From: Deltaproteobacteria bacterium | GTDB taxonomy: Bacteria; Desulfobacterota; Desulfomonilia; UBA1062 | Direction: 5' to 3' | Assembly (NCBI GenBank): GCA_020053185.1 | Contig: JAGVNP010000066.1 | Span: 1-9,798 of the forward strand | DNA: 9,798 nt | Shown: positions 1-6,644 of the stretch, in pieces | Layout: each line of letters opens with the position of its first letter | Position numbering within the stretch: the first letter of the stretch is position 1 | Notes under the pieces: model-generated | Database searches by the model: none | The model's input: only the letters and a program-made list of their open reading frames with translations | What the model was told of the DNA's origin: nothing | Position numbers and translations under genes: made by a program

Positions 1-1221
1 AGGATTGCTGAACAGATCTGTAATATAGATATTCCCATCACGGGTGCAATTGAACGCAATAAGTCTTCCATCAGGTGAAAACGCAGGAGACTCATCGCCT
101 TTATTTGTTCCGCTTAACACTTTCATTTGTGATCCATCCGGCCGGATGATGGCGATGTGGAAGATGCTGTCTGCAGTCCTATGAGAAAAGGCTATCCATT
201 CTCCGGTGGGGGAAAACACAGGCTCGCTGTTGTATTTTCCCTGAAAGGTAATTCTCCTTATTTTTTCTGTTGTAAGGTCTTTTATATATATCTGGGGAGT
301 TCCTCCGCGATCGGAACAGAATGCAAGTTTTTTTCCGTCCGGAGAGAAGTTTGGCGATGTATCTGTTGCCCAATGCTCGATTAGGCGGACAGGATTACCA
401 GCAGTCATGGAGAGCATATATATATCCGCATTTCCATCCTTGGAGAGGGTGCAAGCAATATGTTCTCCGTCCGGGTGGAATGCCGGGCTGGTATTCAATC
501 CATTGTAGGTGGAGAGCGGGGTTACTTCCATTGATTTAAGATCAAGCGTATAAAGATCGGGGTTATCCCTTTTGTAGGAAAGAAAGGCAAGATATCTTCC
601 GGATGGAGACCATGCAGGGTTTAATATCAGATCGCCAAGGCCTTTGATGCCACGATTGCCAGTGCCGTCCGGATATAAAATGTGAATGGATTTTTTACCT
701 CCCTGCTCGGCAATGCAGGCAATCCTTGTAGAAAATATACCCTGTAGTCCGAATGATTTTGTTAACAGATCGTCCATGAAAGTATGCACTGCGATATACA
801 TAGCTCCGCTAGAGGTTTTATAGGTTTTGTGAATCAGAGGTCTTTGGTCAGGGGGACGTATTACCTGGATGTCTAATATTTCTGTGTCCTGTCTTTTCTC
901 TACACTTCCAGTAATGATGAACTCTGCACCAAGTGAAGCCCAGGCATCAATAGTCTCTGGTTGTATTTCGGAAATGGGTCCTGGCGTTATATATGTCTTT
1001 GGATCAATGAGTGTGAAAATTCCCGAGATATCCATGTTTTTTTCCAGCAGACTCCATGTTGAAGAGGCCAGATCAGGGGGGCCGTCAAGGGAAGGCATGG
1101 CTATATTGAATTTTGAAAAACCTGGAGTGCTTATGTCGATGTGTATTTTTGCAGAGTTTAAGGGAACGGCAAATACGGTAATTAGAAAAAACAAAAAAAT
1201 AATAATTTTTTTAAATTCCAT
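1..1221 (-). CDS. tolB: TolB, periplasmic beta-propeller protein of the Tol-Pal system (3' end cut by window edge)
   Basis: Periplasmic partner of Pal and TolA in the Tol-Pal system, which keeps the outer membrane attached and constricts it at division. Translation from the ATG at 1221-1219 gives 407 codons with no stop before the left edge. Family members are about 430 residues, so only the extreme C-terminus is missing. Residues 1-24 form a signal peptide (lysines 4-5, hydrophobic stretch to about 18, cleavage after A18 or A24). The mature N-terminus begins near KIHIDI, where TolB carries its TolA-binding box. Residues 25-160 fit the TolB N-terminal domain. From about 200, WD40-like blades recur with the signatures NPAWSPSGRYLAF, SPAFHPDGEHIA, SPNFSPDGKKLAF, PVFSPTGEWIAF and SPAFSPDGRLIAF. 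The start lies one base after the tolA stop, with GGAGGAG inside the end of tolA. Identification is firm from blade repeats plus operon context. Confidence 0.95.
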   Translation of the reverse strand, partial: MEFKKIIIFLFFLITVFAVPLNSAKIHIDISTPGFSKFNIAMPSLDGPPDLASSTWSLLEKNMDISGIFTLIDPKTYITPGPISEIQPETIDAWASLGAEFIITGSVEKRQDTEILDIQVIRPPDQRPLIHKTYKTSSGAMYIAVHTFMDDLLTKSFGLQGIFSTRIACIAEQGGKKSIHILYPDGTGNRGIKGLGDLILNPAWSPSGRYLAFLSYKRDNPDLYTLDLKSMEVTPLSTYNGLNTSPAFHPDGEHIACTLSKDGNADIYMLSMTAGNPVRLIEHWATDTSPNFSPDGKKLAFCSDRGGTPQIYIKDLTTEKIRRITFQGKYNSEPVFSPTGEWIAFSHRTADSIFHIAIIRPDGSQMKVLSGTNKGDESPAFSPDGRLIAFNCTRDGNIYITDLFSNP

Positions 1222-1222
1222 T

Positions 1223-1963
1223 CTATCTGAGCTCCTCCGAGGTAAAGGTGATTACGATATCGAGTGTACGGGCATCTTCTATTAGTAGTGAGGGAGGGGC
1301 TGGCAAGCGTTCTACGCTGTTTAATGCTGCCAAAATTGATGAATCAAAAGATGTGTTTCCGGATGATGAAATCATCTTTTTGTCCACTATCTCGCCATTT
1401 TTCACTATGCTCATCATGTAAGTTGATTTTAAAGTTTTTCTTGAAAAAGCTACTTCCGGAGGGGTTTTCCAATGACGTCTGATAATCTCCTTTACCTTGG
1501 CTTTATAGATGCCTATCTGCTTGTCCTGGGTTTTGCTGCTTCCGCCTTTGCCTGAAGGTTTTGATGTAGATAGTGTGTCTGTGGAAGTTTTTGTGGTGTT
1601 CTCGGTTTTTTTGTCAAAAGATTTGATAATCGACGAGGAATAGTCGGATCTGGAAGTTGATTCGGTTTTTGGCGGCTCTATTTTTCCAAGAGAAAAATCA
1701 GAGATCTTTTCCTGAGCGGAAATTTCCTTTGTTGCATCAGGAAGCTCTTTTGCTTTTTCGCTGTTTTCTCTAATAATTTTTTGCCATGGCTGAGAGTTTC
1801 CAATAGCTGAGGCCATGTCCTCTTCTGACACAATAGAAACTTCATAAATGCTACCGAGCATCAAGCCACCATCTGAATCAAAGGGATTGATATCTATGAG
1901 TATAAAAAAGAGCGAAAGATGTAATAATAGTGATATTGTTATGAACTTTGCAAAACGAGTCAT
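1223..1963 (-). CDS. tolA: TolA/TonB-family periplasm-spanning protein, short form
   Basis: Links the TolQR motor in the inner membrane to TolB and Pal at the outer membrane. The 246-residue protein has one N-terminal membrane helix (about residues 7-24) carrying an SxxxH pattern (S11, H15) like that used by TolA and TonB to couple to their motors. A linker (about 25-148) is rich in Ser, Thr, Lys and Glu. The C-terminal domain (about 150-246) has the TolA/TonB pattern: Y153, HWKTPP at 164-169, SSGNTSFDSSI at 200-210 and LPAPP at 220-224. E. coli TolA is 421 residues with a long Ala/Lys-rich helix; that helix is absent here, so the protein is much shorter. The gene overlaps tolR by four bases (ATGA), with no clear ribosome site of its own, which suggests coupled translation. 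Position between tolR and tolB supports TolA over TonB; sequence alone would allow either name. Confidence 0.85.
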   Translation of the reverse strand: MTRFAKFITISLLLHLSLFFILIDINPFDSDGGLMLGSIYEVSIVSEEDMASAIGNSQPWQKIIRENSEKAKELPDATKEISAQEKISDFSLGKIEPPKTESTSRSDYSSSIIKSFDKKTENTTKTSTDTLSTSKPSGKGGSSKTQDKQIGIYKAKVKEIIRRHWKTPPEVAFSRKTLKSTYMMSIVKNGEIVDKKMISSSGNTSFDSSILAALNSVERLPAPPSLLIEDARTLDIVITFTSEELR

Positions 1964-2376
1964 CTTTTTTGTGTGATGAGCGGAGGCTGTGTTACGAGCC
2001 CGACTTTTGTCAGTCCAGCTTTTCGTATTTCGCCAAGGATTTTTACCACATACCCGTATGAGACTTCCTTGTCTGCCTGGAGATATACGTTCTCAATATT
2101 CTGCTCACTTTTCATCTGGGATAAGAGAAGGGATAATCTTGATTCATCCACGGGTGTCCCGTTTATCTCGATAATGCCGTTTTTGTGTATAGAAGTAGTA
2201 ATGTCGCTTGTTTCAGAAGGCAAGGCTTTGCCTTCTATTTGAGGGAGATTGATCGGAAGACCTTCTTTCATCATGGGTGCTGCAACCATGAAGATGATCA
2301 GAAGCACCAGCATTACATCCACAAGCGGAGTTACATTTATTCCTGATACAAGGCGGGACTTTCTATTTATCGCCAT
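1960..2376 (-). CDS. tolR: TolR (ExbD/TolR family), proton-channel subunit of the Tol motor
   Basis: Inner-membrane partner of TolQ; uses the proton gradient to energise TolA. The 138-residue protein has a short cytoplasmic N-terminus, a single membrane helix at about 18-36 and a periplasmic domain. The family signature INVTPLVDVMLVLL starts at residue 13 and contains the invariant membrane aspartate D20, the proton-carrying residue equivalent to D23 of E. coli TolR. The length is typical. The start ATG at 2376-2374 lies inside the end of tolQ (14-base overlap), with AAGGAGAG about nine bases upstream. ExbD is closely related, but the gene order tolQ-tolR-tolA-tolB favours TolR. Confidence 0.93.
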   Translation of the reverse strand: MAINRKSRLVSGINVTPLVDVMLVLLIIFMVAAPMMKEGLPINLPQIEGKALPSETSDITTSIHKNGIIEINGTPVDESRLSLLLSQMKSEQNIENVYLQADKEVSYGYVVKILGEIRKAGLTKVGLVTQPPLITQKR

Positions 2377-3076
2377 GGATTGTTTCTCTCCTTATCAGAT
2401 TCATAAAATCTACCTGGAATGTTTCCATCTGATTTTCAATATAACCCATGATCCCGTTGAAATAATTATAGAAGAGCACTGCGGGTATGGCAACAAAAAG
2501 GCCGGCGGCAGTCGCGATCAAAGCTTCAGATATGCCTGGTGCTACAGTAGCAAGGTTCGCAGACCCGGCAAGTCCGATCTCTCTGAAAGAGTCCATGATG
2601 CCCCATACTGTTCCGAGCAGGCCGATAAATGGACTTGCATTGCTTATGCTGGCGAGAAATCCAAGGCCCACTGAAAGTTTTGCATCCTGCTGTATTTTTG
2701 ATGAAATGACCTTTGTCTCAACATTACTGAGGATGCTCACGGAAATATTAGGATCTTTGTCAATAATCCGATTGAGTTCTTTTGTTCCGTCCGAGAGAAT
2801 GGTTTTTGCAGGAGAGGGTTCAAAAATATTCATTTTGCGAGAGATTTCCTCAAGGCTGGCGCCTTTGTCCAGGATATCGAGCAGTATTTGGTTGTTTGTT
2901 TTTGCAGCAGATAATTCCCGCCATTTGAAGATGATGATAGCCCATGAAATCACTGAAAATATAAAGAGTATGAGGAGTACGAGCTTTACCAGCGGGTCGG
3001 AATCTATAATCATGGCACCTACATTTCCTCTGAACTGAGAGGGTGCAGCATATGCAGTGGCTACAAAAGGGTTCAT
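2363..3076 (-). CDS. tolQ: TolQ (MotA/TolQ/ExbB family), proton-channel subunit of the Tol motor
   Basis: Forms the multimeric inner-membrane channel around the TolR helices that drives TolA. The 237-residue protein has three membrane helices, at about 28-50, 137-159 and 184-206, with a cytoplasmic loop between the first and second. The stretch PLVKLVLLILFIFSVISWA near 28-46 is very TolQ-like. The GLLGTVWGIMDSF motif (152-164) is the family signature, and T156 and T189 fit the polar channel threonines known in TolQ/ExbB. It is the first gene of the leftward operon. The ATG at 3076-3074 has a strong GGAGGT five bases upstream. The N-terminus before the first helix is about a dozen residues longer than in E. 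coli TolQ and includes AYAAP; a start at M22 is possible but has a poorer ribosome site. Confidence 0.94.
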   Translation of the reverse strand: MNPFVATAYAAPSQFRGNVGAMIIDSDPLVKLVLLILFIFSVISWAIIIFKWRELSAAKTNNQILLDILDKGASLEEISRKMNIFEPSPAKTILSDGTKELNRIIDKDPNISVSILSNVETKVISSKIQQDAKLSVGLGFLASISNASPFIGLLGTVWGIMDSFREIGLAGSANLATVAPGISEALIATAAGLFVAIPAVLFYNYFNGIMGYIENQMETFQVDFMNLIRRETIHGDK

Positions 3077-3221
3077 TTATACCTCCTCGTTATTGGTTCT
3101 TGAAAAATGATTTTTACCCGAATTTTCATAATAACGTACTATAATATTTTGCTTATCTTTTAGGTAGGTAGATGATGATTTTATCATAGAATTTTCCAGT
3201 TTTCCCTTTGTTAAATTACTA

Positions 3222-3250
3222 TTGACTTGAAGGGGTATATACTATATATG
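3222..3250 (+). promoter_or_regulatory. Likely sigma70-type promoter of mraZ and the dcw operon
   Basis: TTGACT at 3222-3227 matches five of six bases of the -35 consensus. TATATG at 3245-3250 follows after a 17-base spacer as the best-spaced -10; TATATA at 3243-3248 (spacer 15) is an overlapping alternative. Transcription would begin around 3257, about 45 bases before the mraZ start. It is the only good plus-strand -35/-10 pair I see in the intergenic region. Confidence 0.6.
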
Positions 3251-3254
3251 GCAG

Positions 3255-3277
3255 AAAGTGTCAAATGGTGTCATTTG
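3255..3277 (+). promoter_or_regulatory. Candidate MraZ box: direct repeat with 10-base period, overlapped by an inverted repeat
   Basis: AAAGTGT at 3255-3261 is followed exactly ten bases later by ATGGTGT at 3265-3271; both contain GTGTCA. MraZ is known to bind short direct repeats upstream of its own gene: TGGG-type repeats with a ten-base period in E. coli and AAAGTG[T/G]-N3 repeats in Mollicutes. The first copy matches the latter form fully and the second at five of seven positions. A third copy is not clear (TTGCTCC at 3275). The same bases contain an inverted repeat, CAAATG-GTGT-CATTTG (3262-3277). Its place at or just after the expected transcription start suits repression of mraZ and the downstream cluster by MraZ itself. 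The assignment is inferred from pattern and position. Confidence 0.5.
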
Positions 3278-3289
3278 CTCCATTGAAAA

Positions 3290-3294
3290 GGGGT
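3290..3294 (+). promoter_or_regulatory. Ribosome binding site deciding the GTG start of mraZ
   Basis: GGGGT, preceded by AAAA, lies seven bases before the GTG at 3302. No ATG is available nearby, and the conserved MraZ N-terminus (MFKGHY) begins exactly at this GTG. Confidence 0.6.
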
Positions 3295-3301
3295 AAAAAA
3301 A

Positions 3302-3745
3302 GTGTTTAAAGGGCATTACATAAACGTAATAAGTGAAAAGGGTCGGGTGAGCATCCCTTCCAGGTTTCGGGAGCTCATGGAAAGAAGAGGAGCTGACCGT
3401 CTAATTATTACGAAAGGGCTTGACCGCTGTTTGGTCGCCTTCACGCCTGATGAGTGGGAGAGGTTGGAAGAAAAGGCGAGACATCTCTCCATGGTAAAGA
3501 TGTCTGACATTATATTTAAAAGGCAGGTAATAGGGTCTGCGGAAGAATGCCAAATAGATTCCCAGGGAAGGATCTTGATCCCAGGAGCTCTTCGTGAATA
3601 CGGGGGCTTGAAGAAAAAATGTTTGTTTTTGGGTGTTACTGACCGTTTTGAGATTTGGGATCAGGATACATACAATGAGTTCATGCAAGCAGCACTCAAG
3701 GATCATGGAGATCTGAGAAAAGAGCTTGCAGAGCTGGGGTTATAG
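3302..3745 (+). CDS. mraZ: MraZ, DNA-binding regulator of the dcw cluster
   Basis: Ring-forming transcription factor of the AbrB/SpoVT-like fold that controls its own division and cell wall operon. The protein has 147 residues, the usual length. The N-terminus MFKGHYINVISEKGRVSIP is the family hallmark and fixes the GTG start. Two MraZ half-domains are present: the first around 5-50 with GRVSIPSRFR (14-23), the second around 80-125 with DSQGRILIPGALR (86-98) and FEIWD (116-120). Each half normally carries a DxxxR DNA-binding motif. The second is intact (D86 to R90), but in the first the Asp is replaced by Ser (S11 to R15). First gene of the rightward operon, with rsmH three bases downstream. 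A candidate MraZ box lies just upstream, which suggests autoregulation. Confidence 0.97.
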   Translation: MFKGHYINVISEKGRVSIPSRFRELMERRGADRLIITKGLDRCLVAFTPDEWERLEEKARHLSMVKMSDIIFKRQVIGSAEECQIDSQGRILIPGALREYGGLKKKCLFLGVTDRFEIWDQDTYNEFMQAALKDHGDLRKELAELGL

Positions 3746-3748
3746 GCC

Positions 3749-4675
3749 GTGAGTGCCGCTCATGTGCCAGTTCTCCTCAAAGAGGTGATTGAAGTTATTG
3801 CTCCGGCAAGCGGAAAAAGATATTTCGACGGTACTTTGGGGGGAGGTGGTCATGCAAGCGCTATATTGGATAAGAGTTCCCCTGAAGGATTTCTTGCAGG
3901 AACCGATCTCGACAAAGAATCACTATTAAATATCTCAAAAAAATTCTCAACCTATGGCAATAGGGTATATCTGTTTGATCAGAGCTACACCGCAATTGAT
4001 ACTGTCTGTAACTTATTAGGGTGGGAAGCTCTTGACGGTATTATTTTAGATCTGGGAATTTCAACTATTGCCCTTGATGATCCTGATCGGGGATTTTCTT
4101 TTCTGCACGAAGGACCTCTTGATATGAGGTTTTCTTCTGACAACTCTCTTGATGCATATAAGGTGGTAAATACCTATGAGGCTGGGCAACTGGTCCGTAT
4201 CCTGTACTCTTATGGAGAGGAAAGATTTGCCCCGAGAATTGCAAAAGCCATTACGAATGCACGGCCCATAAAGACCACGACAGAACTTGCGGGTGTTGTC
4301 AGTTCTGCCATTCCGCGGCGGTTCTGGCCAAAGAATATACACCCTGCGACAAAAACATTTCAGGCCATACGTATCGAGGTTAACAAGGAGCTTTCGAATC
4401 TGGAGGAATTTCTCCCTAAAGCAGTAAAGCTTCTTTGTCCGGGTGGTGTGATCGCAATCATCTCTTTCCATTCTCTTGAAGACAGGATCGTAAAACAATT
4501 TTTTTCAGGGATCAAAAATTTGCACACACTTAGGGGTTTGCCAATAAGCAATGAAATAGACGGCCCACATCTCGTAAGCATTTTTAAAAAACCTTTGAAA
4601 CCAGGACCTGATGAGGTTGCGCTCAACCCTAGAGCAAGAAGTGCGCTCTTAAGGGCAGCAAGGAGGGTGTCATAG
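3749..4675 (+). CDS. rsmH: RsmH (MraW), 16S rRNA cytosine-1402 N4-methyltransferase
   Basis: Uses S-adenosylmethionine to methylate N4 of C1402 in the ribosomal P site of 16S rRNA; cytoplasmic. The 308-residue length is typical. Visible family motifs, in order: HVPVLLKEVI (5-14), the SAM-binding FDGTLGGGGHA (26-36), LDLGIST (100-106), RGFSF (114-118), DMRF (125-128), HPATKTFQAIRIEVNKEL (198-215), ISFHSLEDR (238-246) and NPRARSALLRAARR near the end. The start is a GTG three bases after the mraZ stop, with no strong ribosome site beyond GGGG at 3736-3739, so translation is probably coupled to mraZ. Its final codons contain the AGGAGG that appears to serve ftsL. Function in rRNA is known for the family, while its place in the division cluster is conserved but not explained by the enzyme activity. 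Confidence 0.97.
   Translation: MSAAHVPVLLKEVIEVIAPASGKRYFDGTLGGGGHASAILDKSSPEGFLAGTDLDKESLLNISKKFSTYGNRVYLFDQSYTAIDTVCNLLGWEALDGIILDLGISTIALDDPDRGFSFLHEGPLDMRFSSDNSLDAYKVVNTYEAGQLVRILYSYGEERFAPRIAKAITNARPIKTTTELAGVVSSAIPRRFWPKNIHPATKTFQAIRIEVNKELSNLEEFLPKAVKLLCPGGVIAIISFHSLEDRIVKQFFSGIKNLHTLRGLPISNEIDGPHLVSIFKKPLKPGPDEVALNPRARSALLRAARRVS
4661..4666 (+). promoter_or_regulatory. Strong Shine-Dalgarno inside the end of rsmH, serving ftsL
   Basis: AGGAGG is a perfect match to the anti-Shine-Dalgarno core. It lies five bases before the ATA at 4672 and eleven before the ATA at 4678. Those are the only plausible initiation codons for ftsL in this area, so this site decides the ftsL start. Confidence 0.7.
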
Positions 4676-4959
4676 TCATACAGAACGATAAGAATCTTCT
4701 GAAAATAGCGATCTTTTTCATCGCGATATTCACTTTTTGGGGAGTTGTCCAGGTATGGACAAGAATCATGTCAGTGGAGCTCGGATACTCCATATCTGAT
4801 CAGCAGGCAACAAAGGAAGATCTTCTTGCAGAAAATAAATCATTGAAGGTGGAAATATCCACATTAAAGAGTTCGGGAAGGCTGCAGACAATAGCAAATG
4901 ATCTGGGATTTCGTACCCCTGAACAGGGACAGGTGATTTACCTATGGCAGGAAGAATAA
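4672..4959 (+). CDS. ftsL: FtsL, single-pass division protein, apparently with a non-canonical ATA start
   Basis: Bitopic inner-membrane septum protein that pairs with FtsB by coiled coil and helps activate the FtsW-FtsI septal synthase. From ATA at 4672 the product is 95 residues: a short basic/polar N-terminus, a membrane helix (about residues 9-29, LLKIAIFFIAIFTFWGVVQVW with a one-residue margin), then a periplasmic coiled coil (AENKSLKVEISTLKSS) and the typical FtsL tail (DLGFRTPEQGQVIYLW). The frame is open from the TAG at 4630, yet has no ATG, GTG or TTG before the ATG at 4768. Starting at 4768 would remove the whole membrane helix and leave 63 residues. The strong AGGAGG at 4661 points to ATA at 4672 (overlapping the rsmH stop as ATAG) or 4678. 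CTG at 4699 is a weaker alternative with no ribosome site. Position between rsmH and ftsI, small size and topology identify FtsL; the start remains inferred. Confidence 0.85.
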   Translation: MVIQNDKNLLKIAIFFIAIFTFWGVVQVWTRIMSVELGYSISDQQATKEDLLAENKSLKVEISTLKSSGRLQTIANDLGFRTPEQGQVIYLWQEE

Positions 4960-6641
4960 AAATTGTCTTTTTGAGTTTTATTTTTTTATTGAGTGTGCTT
5001 GGTCTGCGGTCTTTTTATCTCCAGGTGATAGGTGATAATGAGATCATTTCCCGTGCATCGAGCAGGTTTAATTATACTGTCGAACTCAGCACCCATCGGG
5101 GTACCATTCTTGACCGTAATGAGCATCCCCTTGCGGTAAGTTTGGATGTTAGTTCTATAGCAGCAAATCCACGTCTCATCAAAAATCCCTACTATGAGGC
5201 TCTTCGGATCTCCAAAGTTTTGGGTGTTGATAATAAGCTGCTTGCAAGCCGGCTCAAAAGTGAAAAATATTTTGTATGGCTTAAACGTCACGTCACGCCG
5301 GAAGAAGTAGAACAGTTGAAAGCTCTGAACATAAATGGCATTGGTTTTTATAAGGAATCAAAACGTTTTTATCCTGAACGTGATGCCATGGCAAATCTCC
5401 TGGGTTTTGTTGGCATGGAAGGTTCCGGACTTGAAGGCCTCGAGCTTTTTTATAATAACATGTTAAGGGGTATTTCAAGGCATGTAATAGCCCAAAGAGA
5501 TGGTCTTGGACGTACAATCTATGCAAGGGGAGTGTCACCGGAAACTGCATGTGAGGGTTACAATCTTCGCCTTACAATAGACAGACGAATGCAGTACATT
5601 GCTTATGCAGGGCTGGTAGATGCTATAAATAAGCATAATGCAAATTCCGGATTTGTAATTATTACAGATCCGACTACAGGCGCCATATATGCGATGGCAT
5701 CATATCCAAGCTTTGATCCGAACAAAGGTGCATATAAAAATCTTTTCGGCCATAAGAACAAAGCAGTGGTCGATACCTTTGAGCCCGGCTCTGTAATGAA
5801 GCCTTTTTTTGTGAGTTGGGGGCTTGACAACAATCTCTTCCGGTCAAGTGACTCTGTATTTTGCGAGAATGGAAAACTTTCATTCCACCATGTTACAATT
5901 CATGATCATGAAAAATACGGATGGCTTACAGTGAGTAATGTGGTGAAGTACAGCAGTAATATTGGCATGGTAAAGCTCACCTCCAATATTGGGCCTCACA
6001 GCCTTTATGAGTGCATGAGAACTTTTGGGTTCGGATCACCAACAGGCCTGGATTTTTCAGGAGAAGTAAGAGGTATCGTGCGCAATCCTGAAAAGTGGAC
6101 AGAAGTAGATACCGCGAATGTCTCTTTTGGTCAGGGATTCAATGTTACAGGTGTTCAGCTGATCTCTGCGTTCAATGCAATGGTGAACGGAGGGTTGCTT
6201 GTAAAGCCGCATTTGATAGATTCTATCCTTGATGCAAAGGGTCGCGTAATTCACAGCTATAAACCCTCTATTGTAAGAAGGGTTATATCTCCTGAGGCAT
6301 CTCAGCAGATTGTTGATATAATGAAGACGGTAGTTGAAAGCGGGGGAACAGGCACTGCTGCATCAATGGACGCATATAAAGTTTTTGGAAAGACAGGCAC
6401 AGCACAGAAGATAGATCCTATAACAGGAACTTATTCTCATGGTGCGTACCTGACTACGTTTATCGGTGGTGTAATGGATGCCAATGATAAGCCTGTAATG
6501 ACTGTGCTTGTGTGCATTGATGAGCCGTATCCCTTCTATTATGCAAGTCAGGTTGCATGTCCGTTATTTAAAGATATCAGTTCAAAGTGCACAAATGTAA
6601 TGAACGTAGTTCCTTTAATTAAACTGGCCCAGAAAGTATAG
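4944..6641 (+). CDS. ftsI: FtsI (PBP3-type), septal peptidoglycan transpeptidase, class B penicillin-binding protein
   Basis: Cross-links peptidoglycan at the division site with FtsW; anchored in the inner membrane with the enzyme domain in the periplasm. The 565-residue protein has an N-terminal membrane anchor (about 6-24), the class B dimerisation domain starting with RGTILDRN (52-59), and a transpeptidase domain from about 230. All three penicillin-binding motifs are present: SVMK (S283 nucleophile, K286), SSN (337-339) and KTGT (483-486). There is no C-terminal PASTA domain. The length is close to E. coli FtsI (588). The gene overlaps ftsL by 16 bases; AGGTG lies about eight bases before the ATG. 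Position next to ftsL in the dcw cluster separates it from the related elongation enzyme PBP2. Confidence 0.96.
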   Translation: MAGRIKIVFLSFIFLLSVLGLRSFYLQVIGDNEIISRASSRFNYTVELSTHRGTILDRNEHPLAVSLDVSSIAANPRLIKNPYYEALRISKVLGVDNKLLASRLKSEKYFVWLKRHVTPEEVEQLKALNINGIGFYKESKRFYPERDAMANLLGFVGMEGSGLEGLELFYNNMLRGISRHVIAQRDGLGRTIYARGVSPETACEGYNLRLTIDRRMQYIAYAGLVDAINKHNANSGFVIITDPTTGAIYAMASYPSFDPNKGAYKNLFGHKNKAVVDTFEPGSVMKPFFVSWGLDNNLFRSSDSVFCENGKLSFHHVTIHDHEKYGWLTVSNVVKYSSNIGMVKLTSNIGPHSLYECMRTFGFGSPTGLDFSGEVRGIVRNPEKWTEVDTANVSFGQGFNVTGVQLISAFNAMVNGGLLVKPHLIDSILDAKGRVIHSYKPSIVRRVISPEASQQIVDIMKTVVESGGTGTAASMDAYKVFGKTGTAQKIDPITGTYSHGAYLTTFIGGVMDANDKPVMTVLVCIDEPYPFYYASQVACPLFKDISSKCTNVMNVVPLIKLAQKV

Positions 6642-6644
6642 GGC

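Larger units (their letters stand above)
3077..3301. promoter_or_regulatory. Divergent control region between the tol and dcw operons
   Basis: This 225-base AT-rich stretch separates the start of tolQ (leftward) from the start of mraZ (rightward), so it should hold promoters for both operons. On the plus strand a good promoter and a repeat block lie at its right end (listed separately). On the minus strand I found the tolQ ribosome site (GGAGGT, complement of 3082-3087) but no convincing -35/-10 pair. A short inverted repeat, ATGAT-TTT-ATCAT, sits at 3175-3187 and could be an operator, though it could easily arise by chance in AT-rich DNA. No reading frame in the region looks like a gene. Confidence 0.75.

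Noticed and set aside
869..1285. A plus-strand open frame of 138 codons, and other plus-strand frames at 157-539, 2249-2674 and 2487-3038.
   Set aside because: They lie antisense to tolB, tolR and tolQ, have low-complexity or nonsense products with no recognisable domain, and the opposite strand carries clear conserved genes.
3140..3145. A perfect TATAAT on the plus strand, as a second mraZ promoter.
   Set aside because: No acceptable -35 element lies 16-18 bases upstream (CCCGAA at 17), and the stretch is AT-rich, so a chance match is likely.
3077..3250. A promoter for tolQ on the minus strand.
   Set aside because: One must exist, but the candidates (TTAACA with TATGAT at a 20-base spacer, and TATTAT without a -35) are too weak to call.
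4661..4691. The end of rsmH (AGG AGG GTG TCA TAG) has the same layout as the prfB +1 frameshift site: Shine-Dalgarno, one codon, slippery codon, stop.
   Set aside because: A +1 shift leads to a TAA at 4689-4691 after five codons and not into ftsL, which lies in the -1 frame. The TCA codon is also a poor slip site. The AGGAGG is better explained as the ftsL ribosome site.
4768..4959. ftsL as a 63-residue protein starting at the ATG at 4768.
   Set aside because: It would remove the whole membrane helix, which lies in the same open frame just upstream, and it ignores the strong AGGAGG at 4661.
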